A stretch of DNA of 64,000 bases, from NCBI GenBank assembly GCA_950022295.1, contig OX465598.1, positions 338,223,324 to 338,287,323 on the forward strand, read 5' to 3'. Source of the DNA: Bromus sterilis. Its lineage: Eukaryota; Streptophyta; Magnoliopsida; Poales; Poaceae. Below, in pieces: positions 45,778 to 57,130 of the stretch. The translations under genes were made by a program, and so were the position numbers. How positions within the stretch are numbered: position 1 is the stretch's first letter; the number at the start of each line of letters is the position of its first letter. Below the pieces are notes generated by a model. The model was not told the DNA's origin and did not search any database. It saw nothing but the letters and a program-made list of their open reading frames with translations.

Positions 45778-46990
45778 ACTCGCCCCCACTCAAAAGAATC
45801 TCGTACCGAGATTCAGAAGTCGTCGGGAGGAAGGTGGGTACTCGGCACGGAGGCGATCTTCTCTTTCCCATGTGGCTTCCTTCTCGGAGTGACGTGACCA
45901 TTGCACTTTGAGGAACTTGATCTTCTGACGACGAGTGACACGCTCTGCTGAGTCAAGAATACGAACAGGGTACTCTCGATAAGAAAGGTCATCTTGGAGA
46001 TCAAGCGTTTCATGGTCGTCTTCGCGAATGGGGTCCTTGAAGCAACGCCTGAGTTGTGAGACATGGAATACATCATGTACTCGGAAAAGGTGCGGGGTAG
46101 TTCAAGTTGGTAGGCAACTTCTCCACGTTTTAGCAAGAATGGGGAAAAGTCCGATGTAACGTGGGGCCAACTTGCCTTTGATACCGAATCTTTGGGTTCC
46201 CTTCAGAGGAGTAACCCGAAGGTAAGCCTTCTCGTCAAGATTAAAGCTTTCTTTCCTATGATGACGATCATAGTAGCTTTTCTGACGAGACTGAGCGGCT
46301 TTCAATCGATCACGGACAATGTGAACCTGCTCTTCTGCATCCTTGATCATATCCGGTCCAAAGAGTTGTCTTTCACCGGTTTCTGACCAGTTTAGGGGTG
46401 TTCGACATCGTCGCCCATAAGGGAGTTCAAAAGGAGCCATGTTCAGACTAGATTGGAAACTGTTGTTATAAGCAAATTCGGCAAATGGAAGAGATTTCTC
46501 CCAATTCTTTCCGAATGAGATAACACAAGCTCTGAGCATGTCTTCCAAGATTTGATTAACCTTTTCGACTTGACCGCTAGACTGAGGATGGAAGCTGTAC
46601 TAAAGGAGAGATGAGTTCCCATAGCATTCTGAAAGCTTCCCCAGAATCTAGAGGTGAAAAGGCTACCACGATCAGAATTGATTTCCAAAGGAACACCGTG
46701 AAGAGACACAATCCTAGAGACATACAAGTCCTCCAACTGGCTAGCAGTTATCGACTCGCGAACGGGAAGGAAGTGAGCAACTTTGGAAAGTCGGTCAATG
46801 ACAACGAAGATGGCATCATTTCCTTTCTGGGTTTTTGGAAAGCCGGTGATGAAGTCCATACCGACTTTGTCCCATTTCCACTCTGGAATAGGCAAAAGTT
46901 GAAGTGTACCAGCAGGTCTTTGGTGTTCTGCCTTAATGCGACGACAAACATCACATTCAGCAACAAATCGAGCAATGTATTTCTTCATCC
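45778..46990 (-). pseudogene. Element B integrase with C-terminal chromodomain (frameshifted)
   Basis: Minus-strand frames 46443-46988, 46102-46548 and 45813-46136 together cover the integrase. They show the zinc region (CDVCRRIKAEHQRPAG), core (GMDFITGFPKTQKG with Asp, EINSDRG with the second Asp), and the segment CVISFGKNWEKSLPFAEFAYNN to GRRCRTPLNWSETGE. A shift near 46605 damages the region of the catalytic Glu. After another shift near 46100 the third frame gives a chromodomain-like YPVRILDSAERVTRR, LKVQWSRHSEKEATW. A C-terminal chromodomain is the hallmark of chromoviruses and may steer insertion to heterochromatin. The polypurine tract lies at 45778-45796. Confidence 0.85.
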
Positions 46991-47006
46991 TAGTCCACCA
47001 AAATCT

Positions 47007-47460
47007 CTAGCGTAGATATCGGTACATTTTTGTGCTATCGGGATGAATTGAGAGGGGTGTGTCATGGGCTTCTTTGAGGATGAGTTGCCTTAGGTTCTTA
47101 TTCTTAGGTACTACCAAACAATTTCCGAAGAAAACCGTTCCTTTACTATCTATGGAGAAAGATTCAGCAACTCCGCTAGCAATGTTCTCCTTGATCCGGC
47201 GAACACCTCGTGCACGCCTTTGGGAAACTATGATTTGATCCTCAAGGGTTGGTTTCGCCACCAAGTTGAAGAGATATCCACGAGGAACAATCTCGAGGTT
47301 GAGCTTTCGAAATTCCTCATGAAGAAGTGGTTGATACTGTTGTAACATGAGGTTGTTACAATACGACTTACGACTTAGTGCATCAGCCATGACATTGGCT
47401 TTGCCTGGGGTGTAAGAAATTCCTAAGTCATAATCTTTTATCAACTCTATCCAACGTCTT
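47007..47460 (-). pseudogene. Element B RNase H end and linker to integrase
   Basis: The frame reads IKDYDLGISYTPGKANVMAD, ALSR and the linker to DSTKMYRYLR, ending at a TAG where element A has a Gln codon (Gln to stop at about 47009). It is out of frame with the RNase H start upstream because of a one-base loss near 47490. Confidence 0.85.
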
Positions 47461-48650
47461 TGCCTGAGATTAAGATCTGGCTGGTGAAAATATATTTGAG
47501 GCTTTGGTGGTCGGAATAGATCTCACAACGATTACCAAGGAGGTAATGTCGCCAAGTCTTCAGGGCATGAACTACGACAACGAGGTCAAGATCATGGGTT
47601 GGATAGTTCTCTTCATGTGGCCGCAACTGGCGTGAAGCATAAGCTACCACATGTCTATCTTGCATAAGTATGCATCCTAACCCTTGCCGTGAAGCATCAC
47701 AAAAGATCTCGAAATCATTTTTGGTATCTGGAGGTGCAAGTACGGGTGCAGAAGTTAATCTTCTTTTTAGCCCTTGAAAGCTCATCTCGCACTTGGGGGT
47801 CCATTGGAATTTCCTATCTTTCTTGAGGAGTTCAGTAAGAGGCTTTGCAACTTTAGAAAAGTTCTCGACGAAGCGGCGGCAATAGCTTGCTAGGCCGAGA
47901 AAACTCCTAACTTGCTTAACCGATTCAGGTGGAGTCCAGTCAAGGACGGCCTGAACTCTCTCGGGATTGACTGCAACACCTTTCGCAGAAATCACATGAC
48001 CTAAGTAGGTCACTTCTGGTAGCCAAAATTCACACTTGGAGAACTTGGCATAAAGGCGATGCTCTCTAAGTTTCATCAATACCAACCTAAGATGCTCGGC
48101 ATGTTCTTCTTCATTCTTCGAGTATATAAGGATGTCATCGAGGCAAACCACGACGAACTTGTCCAAATACTCCATGAAGATCGAGTTCATCATGCGCGAA
48201 AAGTGGCGGGGCATTGGTTAGACCGAAGGACATGACGGTGAACTCGTAAAGACCAAAACGAGTAGTGAAAGCCGTTTTTGGAATGTCCTCGTTTCGGATT
48301 TTGATTTGATGATAGCCTAATCTCAAATCCATCTTGGAGAAGACAGAGGATCCAGCAAGTTGATCATAAAGATCATTGATCCTGGGAAGTGGGTACTTGT
48401 TCTTTATCGTCGCTAGATTTAGCGGGCGATAGTCTACGCACATCCTTTCTGTTCCATCTTTCTTCGTTACGAACAGAACGAGGCAACCCCATGGCGATGA
48501 GCTAGGGTGGATGAAGCCTTTTGCCAACGAAGAATCAAGTTGGGTTTTTAGCTCAGCTAACTCATGTGGGGCCATTCTATATGGGCGTCTAGAAATTGGG
48601 GCTGTGCCTGGTATAAGATCAACTATGGATTCTACACATCTGTCGGGTGA
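47447..48650 (-). pseudogene. Element B reverse transcriptase and RNase H N-terminal part
   Basis: Two frames cover it: 48135-48575 (LAKGFIHPSSSPWGC, KKDGTERMCVDYRPLN, MDLRLGYHQIKI) and 47447-48214 (catalytic block, SFLGLASYCRRFV, then FEIFCDASRQGLGC of RNase H). A one-base loss near 48205 separates them. In the catalytic motif the Tyr of YLDD is Cys (VVVCLDDILIYS), a change not seen in A. Upstream of about 48650 homology to the polyprotein stops and the rest of gag-pol is missing. Confidence 0.88.
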
Positions 48651-49318
48651 CTAGGTTTAAGTGGTTGGATCTCTGGATAGCTTCCTAGAGGATGACCAAG
48701 GTTTACTAGGGGCTACAACAGATATGTCAGAGTAGCAAAGTACCCCAACACGATGGTTAGTGTGGTTCTTCTGCCTAGAAAACATCTAAAGTGGGAGGAG
48801 AAGCTGGAAATGAATCACTAAAGGTTTCTAGAACAATACCTTCAACAAACTCTAGAGAACTGTCGGGCATGCCACCTAGAAGTTCTTCTAAAAGGACAAC
48901 CGAAATGGAGAGAAGGATTTAGCAAATGCATCAGATTATGAAGAAACCTGGAATGACTCGGACAACATAACGGCTGTAATTGCAAGAGAAATGAAAATTC
49001 TCACAACATAACAACAACACTTACATAGGAAGTCTCAAAATAGGAAGCACAACGACTCTAGACAACCGAACACAACTTCCCTACGGCTAAAAGGAAGCAA
49101 ACAACAAGATGTTCTAGTAAGACAGAGATGAGCCTAGTCCTATCTTCCCGTAGAACAAGATAAGGGTGACTCAGAACTCGGATCGATGAGGGTAAGGAGA
49201 AAAAGAAGCCTTACGTTGTTCCCTTAAACCCAAGTAACTATATAACTATAGAATTCTAGACTCGACTTCGACCAAGGGTTTGATAATCCTACGGACAGTC
49301 TTGCTCTGATACCAAGTC
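48651..49318 (-). other. Element B deletion junction, filler and leader with primer site
   Basis: Bases 48651-48960 are unlike element A at this point and hold no ORF of note. They look like filler or a remnant left where gag and protease were lost. From about 49080 the leader shared with A returns (GATGTTCTAG, GAGCCTAGTCCTATC), and 49303-49314 gives the primer site TGGTATCAGAGC on the minus strand, four bases from the 5' LTR. Confidence 0.7.
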
Positions 49319-52300
49319 TATCGGGACCCGGAATATGCGTATGTAATTCCAGTCACAACTCAATCACATGGAGAGCCGAGAGTCGTACCTACTTGTCTAA
49401 GCAGACAAGGCCAAGCACAGAACACTCTCGGAAAGCATCGTACGTGAGGGGCATCCCATCCAGGCCGGATGATCAACTGAGATGGGTCCTCATCGCCCGC
49501 TCACAAGTCTAAATGATTATGGGTGGTGAAATCCCATACTCCTAGACAAGTCGCCTCAAACATGTTATCGATTGAATCATAACTCTTACATAGACTTACT
49601 CCAGCCCGATCACTTAGTCGGGGTCTAGGGCGGGCTCGATCATACAACAAAGTGTGCACGTGACAGAGTCACGAGCAATCGCATCGCGATGCCCCAAGCT
49701 GCGCACATCTAAGGGCCAATTGGTGTATAAAAGACCGCCAGCCAGATCACAACTAAGGTCTCGAAAACCCATACTATGACATGCATGTTATAAACATACA
49801 CGCAGCACACATGCCTAGTATGAACAACAGGTATCATCACATAACTCTACAAAGTACTCTTTATTTACTTACACATAGAGCATACAAAGATCACATGTCT
49901 GTGATCAACATTACATCATACAACGAAAGCAAATTAGGTCTGAGTACAGACAAGTTTAACAAATGGCTTAGAGAAGGCTTGTAAACATACATGCCCTTCC
50001 ATGAGGGACCAGACTGCTGTCTGGAACTATGCTACCAAGGTCAACGTCGAGCTTCAGGAAGGTGACTCCATCGAGGGTCCGGATTCTCATCTAAAACATA
50101 GAATAAGCAAACGTGAGTACAAAGTCGTACTCAACAAGACTTACATCAGAACTAAACTACTCATGCTCAAGTTTCAAGGTAAAAGGAGGTGGGGTTTCAT
50201 CATGCAGAAGTGCCAGCTTTGACTTGGCTAGTCCTGTACTACGAGTACCAGACTTGAGGTAAGAAGCGTACACGAGACCACTACATGTCTCCAAACAATA
50301 CACCACTATGGTTACTTCCTCGACTTCCCCACGAGGAAGCCCACCATAGCACTCACGCTTATCTTGCGAGTTTTAGAGTATCCATTCAAGTTGTCTATGA
50401 TCAAGTAGAGGTCGCCAAGTAGTCCATAACCGCGGACACGACTATTCGAATAGTTCATTAACCCTGCAGGGGTGTACATCTTCACACGCGTGTCATCACT
50501 TATCGCCTAGTTCTTGTCACCCTTCAAGCGGGTGTCGGACGTGGATGAAACCAAGGCACTATCCTCACATCACCTTCTCTAATCCAGGAGTCGACTACCT
50601 GAGTTTGGCACCGCTCGAGAGTCCGACCGGTTCCACGAAACGGACTCAGATAATGCAAGGGACCGAGACGCCACCTCTGCCAGATGGTTTCACTTCCTCA
50701 CAAGTCCACCCACATATCTATATGATGCAACCTTTTCTTCATTCTTTTTCTATGCACATGCCAAATGGAAAGCCCGAATCTATTGTGACTCCTAGACCGG
50801 ATCAGGTACGTAAAGAGGCCAAACGGGGCTCCCATAAAACCCTACATGTGGTCATACTCTTTGTCTTGGATCACAAAACAGGAACTCGGGGCCTAGGGCA
50901 GTGTTCAACGAGACAACCCACTGTGTACTCCTACACAGCCTCTCATCGTTCACCTTTGCTTAGGGTGGATTCACCAACACGTTATCATCAGCATCACTGT
51001 GTTCATTCCATCCCGACTCACAATCAAAGTAACCTCATTGTATCATTAAGCAGCAATAAGCAGTAACAATTGCAGGGGCCACATGCTCATCATTCAACTC
51101 CTAAATCTGCTAGGATTGTGGTTTGCTTAATACGGTGACAAAATGATAGGTCATGCATCGAAATGGGTTCAACTATGCGAAAGAACGTGTCTCGGTGATG
51201 TCCTAAACATGCATAAGCGAGACTGAGAGGGAATTAGGATTTTATAGACATGATCAATGGGGTTTGCTTGCCTTGCTGACGAAACACGGGTCTTAACGGT
51301 GGTCTTCTCCTTCGGGGGTGATCACCGTCTCGGAGCGTCTGTCATCGGAGGCAATCATCAACAAGGGGGGACAACTTCGAAAGTAAATGCACAAGCACAT
51401 GATAAGTTTGTCCATGATGTGAATGGTACTGGTTTGTTGATAATTCAATTTAATTGAAGTGTATTGGAAAGGATTTGCAAATTCAAACTCCAAATTCAAA
51501 TTCAAATTAAGTCATATACACATTTGCTTCTGTTCACCCATTTTAAAATGGTCAAACATAAAACAAATTGCATATTCTTAATCCTTGCATTTTTATGATA
51601 ATTTTTCATATATTATATGTTTAATTTGGAGTTCATATGAATTTTCTATGATTTTTTGAAGTTTATTCCATTTTCAGCCTTTTCTGTAATTATTTTAATT
51701 GATTTTCTATTTATTGCGTCAGCAGTGACGTGTGGATGACCTCAGTGGTGCTCTGGCCAGTGGGCCACCTCTGTCAGCCATAGTGGGGTTAATCCCCTCT
51801 GTTTAAATTAGCCACTGGTTTAGTTTAGGGCACTGGGGCCGAGCGGTCAGTGGCTAGGGTTAGGGGTTAGTGGGTTATTAGGCTCGGGTTAACGGCGCCG
51901 GCGTGGTTAGCTCGCCGGAGCTTCGCCGGAACGGCGATTTCGGGCACGGGGAGTGGCTTGGGTGGCATAGGCGCGGAGCCCTCAAGCTTCCGCACCCCCT
52001 GGAGCTAGCCACGGCTCGCGAGGAGGCCCGAGGCCATGGCTATGACGGCAATGGCGGCGGCCGGAGCCTCTGACCATGGAGAATGGCGACAGAGGGGAAG
52101 GGAAGAGGTGCTAGGAGGGCGAAAAAGGTTGGGAGCTCACGGCGGTTGCGAAGGCGAGCTCGGGGCGGCCGGGGAGGAGCTGGGGGCGCCGGATTTGAGC
52201 TCGGAGATGTCGACGGCCGGCGGCGAGTTCTTGAGGCTGTCGTCGTCTCCGTTGGCGAAGAGCTCGAATTGATGAAGGGGATCGACGAAGACGGCGTCTG

Positions 52301-53074
52301 CGGTCACGCTGGACATCTTGGTTCGGCTGCTCGGCGACGATGGCCACGGTGGCACACGCACGGCGGCGACGCGAGCTCTCTTGTGCGGGGCGAATCCGGT
52401 GAGAGAGAGGGGAAGGCGAACGGTGAGAGAGGGATATGACAGGGGCCTCTATGGGCGTCTCCGTGGCGTGCAGATGAGGCCCTAGGTGGCCTGGAGGTGC
52501 CTCGATGGCGTGAGCGGCGGTGAGCGCGCCACCGAGCTGCTTGCCCGTCGGTGAGGAAGGAGACAAGCGGGTGGAGGTGGGCTGGACCGCCTGGTGGGCT
52601 GGGGGGGGATAAGTTGGGCCACTTTGCCCTCTCTGCCTTCTTTTCTTTTTAAATATTTTTGCTCTGTGTTCACTTTGATAAAACAAATACCAAAATATTT
52701 TTATAAATCCTCAAAACATTTATATGGCCTCATGTGACATGTAGCTAGCCGCTCACAAGTTTTGGAGATTTTTGAAATTCATATAATTTGAATTTGAAAT
52801 CAAATAGGGGTTTATTTAATTTTCCAAGGCATTGTTTGAAAATTAGAAAATTCCATGAGTATGGGATTGATCCCAAACCACTTTTAAAATGATCAGCATC
52901 ATTTATAGGAATTTTTCAAATGTTCAAAAGATTTTGGGAAAAAGATTTTTATCTGGCCATTTGATTTAATTTCTCAGGGCTTTTCTTTTCCCCATTTTTG
53001 AATTTCTTTTGAAATTTTCACATGATGCAAAGGGCACTCAAACCCTAGCACATACCTAAACTTGGGTTGTGACA
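49319..53074 (-). repeat. Element B 5' LTR (3756 bp)
   Basis: Matches 42159-45777, with the extra segment 50670-50830 that the other copy lost. Its left terminal dinucleotide is TA, a point change from TG. It ends TTGTGACA at 53074, followed by the target duplicate TTGTG (53075-53079) and the continuing LTR of E. Confidence 0.92.
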
Positions 53075-53079
53075 TTGTG

Positions 53080-53967
53080 ATAGAGTAATATATTTGGTTT
53101 TTATCTCTTATTTTTTTGTTCCTAAGTAATTCTTGCATGTTCTCTGTTGCTGTTTATTTCTTTGGCCAAGTAGTAGGTAGTGACTCCAAGAGGGAGCATT
53201 ATGCTAGATTGTGGGTTCATGCCCCCCGATGACACGCTTGAGTGACAGAAACATGAGTCTAGGGGATGTGTTGTTGCCACAAGGGGGAAAACAATGGTGC
53301 TTGTAACCGCGGTTACAAGGATTGTTTACTTTACGCAAAGTTCTTTTTAATGCAGTTGTCTGTTGCTTTTGGTTTACACTTTGGGTGGGGCTCGAAACTT
53401 AATACCAACGAGATGTTCTCGATAGATATCTCAAGGTGGATGATTAGTAGTAGATGCAGATGGATTTCGGTCTACTTATTTTGGCGTACTGCCCGTGCTT
53501 TTGAACCTCTTCCTTTCTTTTGTAGCATAGTTAGCATTGCGGTGCGTTTATAATCCTGTCAATTGCCCTCCTGTAAATTGTTTACCTCGCATAGCAGTTT
53601 TATCGTCTTTTGGGAGAGAGACATCACTAGTGAACATCACGTATCCCGGTCCATATCCTCATTACTGTTTCCAAGCTATATTTACTTTTCTGCATTTACT
53701 TTCAAGTTGCTATCATTATCCCTTGCGTTTTATCATTTGCGAACAACAAGACCGGAGAGATTGACAACCTCTCTGAACTTCATTGGGAACAAAGTTATCT
53801 GTGTCTGTGTGCAGGTCCGCGTCAGTTGCGCCGCTGACACCTACTTATCATCTCTGGAATCGTACTGGAGACAAACCTTGGTATCTTCACCGAGGGAAAA
53901 CTGCTGCTTTACTGCATCACGCCTTCCACTTGGGGCTCACCAACGAAGGGCGAGAAGCCAATAAGCA
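53080..53967 (+). repeat. Element E 3' LTR, second part
   Basis: Resumes at ATAGAGTAATATATTTGG after the B target duplicate and follows 36359-37249 to CCAATAAGCA. GCAAG (53968-53972) is the right target duplicate of E, after which gag of F continues. Confidence 0.92.
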
Positions 53968-53972
53968 GCAAG

Positions 53973-54536
53973 TCGAAAGGATGAACCGGCAGTGAACATT
54001 CGGCATCATGAGCAACCGGCGTCTTCAGTTCGGCCGACAATGATTCAGCGTTTGGGTCCCGAGCAATCGCGAGCAATGATGCAAGGCACCACATTGAGAA
54101 GTTGCATCAAGATCAGCAGCCAAAGGATGATGCACCATCGGGTCCGGCCTGTTTCGAGTAGCGCATTCGGCAAGAGCAGTTCCCCAAAGGTTCACATTGC
54201 CCAGGGACACCCCCAAGTACAATGGACCAGTCAAGCCAGAGGAATTTATGGTCGATTACATGACCGCAGTTGGTATCGCAGGAGGCAGTCGGCGTGTGGC
54301 AGTTCTCTATGCACCACTCATGCTCCAAGGTTCAGCTCGATCCTGGTTGAACAGCTTGCCCAACAACAACATTAACTGTTGGGTGGACTTTGATGATGCG
54401 TTTGTTCGCAACTTCACTGGCACGTATGAGCGCACAGGTCTGCCACGACACCTGACGTTCTGTGTACAAGGAAAGGACGATCCCCTTCGCGATTACCTTC
54501 GGCGGTGGATCAAGCTCAGAAACACTTGCGAGGGAG
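53973..54536 (+). pseudogene. Element F gag capsid domain (cut by a solo LTR)
   Basis: The plus-strand frame around 54197-54536 shows the retrotransposon gag fold: PRDTPKYNGPVKPEEF, LYAPLMLQGSARSWLNSLP, WVDFDDAFVRNFTGTYER and DPLRDYLRRWIKLRN. This protein forms the capsid-like particle. Upstream (53973-54190) the frame contains a stop soon after the E junction (after RMNRQ). It runs straight into the solo LTR at 54537 and resumes at 56186. Confidence 0.82.
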
Positions 54537-56180
54537 TGATACGTCCCAAACGTATCTATAATTTCTGCTTGCTCCATGCATGTTTTGTGTGATATTGCTA
54601 TGATCTAGATACACTTTCATACACTTTTGATCATATTTGGACTAACTTATTAACTCAGTGCACCACAGTGCCAGTTCCTGTTTTCTGCTGTTTTTTATAC
54701 CAGGTTTCCCCCATATTAAAAGTGCTCCAAAAATTCGGGAAAATCGGATAAAAAAAATCAGCGCAACGGAAGCTTCCGAAACCCCGAAGGAGGGCTGGGG
54801 GGCCACCACCAGGGACCCAGGCGGCCACCTGGCGCGGCCTAGGGTCTGGCCGCGCCAGGGGGGCGCCTGGACTCCTGGTGGCCCCGCTGGCTACCCCCCT
54901 TCGCCTATTTATTCCCCGTGACGCGAAACCCCCGAGGACAGAACCCTTTTTCGTGATCTCGCCTCTGTTCCACCGCTGCCGCGCTTCCAAGATCGGGAGC
55001 GCCAACAGACTTCCTCCCGGCACCCTGCCGGAGGGAGGATCGACCTCCGGGAGCTTCCATTTCACCATGGACGCTTCCCGGATGTGCCGTGAGTAGTTTC
55101 CTTTGGACCATGGGTCCGTGATCAGTAGCTATGTGATGTTCTCCTCCCCTCTTTGTTCTTCATTGTTTAGACCTCGTGAGCTGCCCTACATGATCGAGGC
55201 ACATATGTAATCTGTCTGCTGTTGCTATGCTGAGTTTGATGGGATCTGATGGATTATGAGATTATGTTCAGATTGTGATAGAGTAATATATTTGGTTCTT
55301 ATCTTTTATATTTTTGTTCCTAAGTAATTCTTGCATGTTCTCCGTCGCTGTTTATCTCTTTGGCCAAGTAGTAGGTAGTAACTCCAAGAGGGAATATTAT
55401 GCTCGATTGTGGGCTCATGCCCCCTAATGACTCGCTTGAGTGACAGAAACATGAGTCTAGGGGATGTGTTGTTGCCACAAGGGGGGAAAACAACGGTGCT
55501 TGTAACCGCGGTTGCAAGGATTGTTTAGTTCACGCAAAGTGCGTTTTAATGCAGTTGTCTTTTGCTTTGGGTTTACACTTTGGGTGGGGCTCGCAACTTA
55601 ATACCGGCGAGATGTTCTGGATAGATATCTCAAGGTGGATGATTAGCAGTAGGTGCAGTTGGATTTCGGTCTACTTGTTTTGGCGTACTGCCCATGCTTT
55701 TGAGACTCTTCCTTTCTTTGTAGCATATTTAGCATTGCGGTGCGTTTATAATCCTATCAATTGCCCGTCTTTAATTATTTCACCTCGCATAGCAGTTTTA
55801 TCGTCTATTGGGAGAGAGATATCACTAGTGAACATCACGGGACCCCGATCCATATTCTCATCACTGTTTGCACGCTCATTTACTTTTCCTCTTTTACTTT
55901 CAGTTGCTATCATTATCATTATCCCTTGTGTTTTGATTCTTTGTAAACAACAAGACCGGAGAGATTGACAACCTCTCTGAACTTCGTTGGGAATAAAGTT
56001 ATTTGTGTTTGTGTGCAGGTCCACGTCAGTTGCGCCGCTGACACCTACTTATCATCTCCGGAGTCCTACTGGAGACAAACCTCAGTATCTTCACCGAGGG
56101 AAACTTGCCGCTACGCTGCATCTCACCTTCCACTTGGGGTAACCAACGAAGGGCTAGAAGCAATTATCTCTCGCGTATCG
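54537..56180 (+). mobile_element. Solo LTR of the element E superfamily (1644 bp)
   Basis: TGATACGTCCCAAACG to CGCGTATCG, aligning with the E LTR over its whole length on the same strand. GGGAG (54532-54536) and GAGAG (56181-56185) form a target duplicate with one mismatch, in phase with the gag codons of F on both sides. No internal sequence accompanies it, so it is the product of LTR-LTR recombination. It has its own GC-rich block (54770-54900) and a later part shared with E. Confidence 0.92.
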
Positions 56181-56185
56181 GAGAG

Positions 56186-57130
56186 TTCATGAGATCCAAG
56201 CCATACAGTACTTCACTGACAGCTTCTTGGATGGGTCAATGCTGAAGCACAAGCTCCTGCGCAAGGAGATCACATCTTTGGCTGATCTGATGAAGATAGC
56301 CAATGCGTTTGTCGCATTCGATTCTGCAATGCGCCGAACCAGTTGAGTGCCAATGGCCTCATCCAGGGACAGTCCTACGGACAGCAGCAGCAGCAGCGAA
56401 TGGCAGAGGCAGGAAGAGTCGGTCCCAATCGGCGCGAGAGGTGCGAGATGCAGCGCAACAACAACAACACCCCCAACTTCAACAACACCGCCAACTATAA
56501 CAACAACAACACTGGCTTCAACAAGAGGAAGGATGAGCAGCCAGATGCCGAATACGGTAATCGACAGGTAGCAGTAGTTCAGCAGCAAGATGAGCCAGGG
56601 GCTGCGGGAGGCAGTCGGAGGCAGAAACCTGCAGAAATACCACAGGGCCCGATCCGTCCCCCATACACCTTTGAGCACATGACGAACTAGCCATGCAAGA
56701 TGCACAATGGAGTCGGCAAGCCCGCATCCCATACCACTTGGCAATGCATTAGGGTAAAGCGTCTGTCAGAAGGAGGAGCAGGAAACCTCCCACCACCCCA
56801 CCCCCACCCCAAGGTCCACCACCACCGAATGCGCGTGCTCAGTTTCCGCGCCAAGATGCACCTTATATGATCTTCACCAGTGAGTCAGACTACAAGGGCA
56901 GTCGGAGAGCCCGAGAGCAGGCAGTCAATGCCACCATGCCAGCGGTCCCCGAGTACATGGACTGGTCGGACAATGTAATCACATGGAGCAGGAAGTACCA
57001 CCCAGTCCTGATGCCGAACCCCGACATCTATGCGCTAGTGGTGCATGCAGTTCTGGCAGCGCCCAAGTATTCATGCAGATTCACCCGAACTCTCATTGAC
57101 GAGGGCAGCTCCATCAACATTCTGTACCAC
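56186..57130 (+). pseudogene. Element F gag C-terminus, zinc knuckle and protease start
   Basis: After the solo LTR the capsid frame continues (IQYFTDSFLDGSMLKHKLLR), followed by a Gln/Asn-rich segment encoded by CAG and AAC runs (about 56380-56520). Then come a Cys/His knuckle of Tat type (CKMHNGVGKPASHTTWQC), a Pro-rich linker and the protease start (YSCRFTRTLIDEGSSINILY). The active-site motif is Asp-Glu-Gly rather than Asp-Ser/Thr-Gly or Asp-Gly-Gly, so activity is doubtful. Frames change at about 56340 and near 56860. A second solo LTR interrupts it at 57131. Confidence 0.8.

Larger units (their letters stand above)
42159..53074 (-). mobile_element. Element B: chromovirus-like gypsy element lacking gag and protease
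   Basis: Two LTRs (42159-45777 and 49319-53074) flank 3541 bases. TTGTG at 42154-42158 and 53075-53079 is a perfect target duplication inside the 3' LTR of E. The interior has, on the minus strand, primer site, leader, reverse transcriptase, RNase H, integrase and a chromodomain; gag and protease are missing. It is the same family as A and H. One LTR starts with TA rather than TG (49319). The coding part has several frameshifts, so this copy is defective. Confidence 0.93.
35630..53967 (+). mobile_element. Element E: Athila-like LTR retrotransposon, containing element B in its 3' LTR
   Basis: 5' LTR 35630-37249, primer site 37260-37277, broken ORF 37443-38588, non-coding interior to 41413, and 3' LTR 41414-42158 plus 53080-53967. 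GCAAG is found at 35625-35629 and 53968-53972, a perfect target duplication in the gag of F. The interior lacks reverse transcriptase and integrase, so E is non-autonomous. It is related to D in inverted orientation. The 3' LTR, without B, adds up to about 1.63 kb, matching the 5' LTR. Confidence 0.93.

Noticed and set aside
56187..56744. 185-codon minus-strand ORF
   Set aside because: Complement of the F gag C-terminus with its CAG/AAC runs; hydrophobic, repeat-driven translation.
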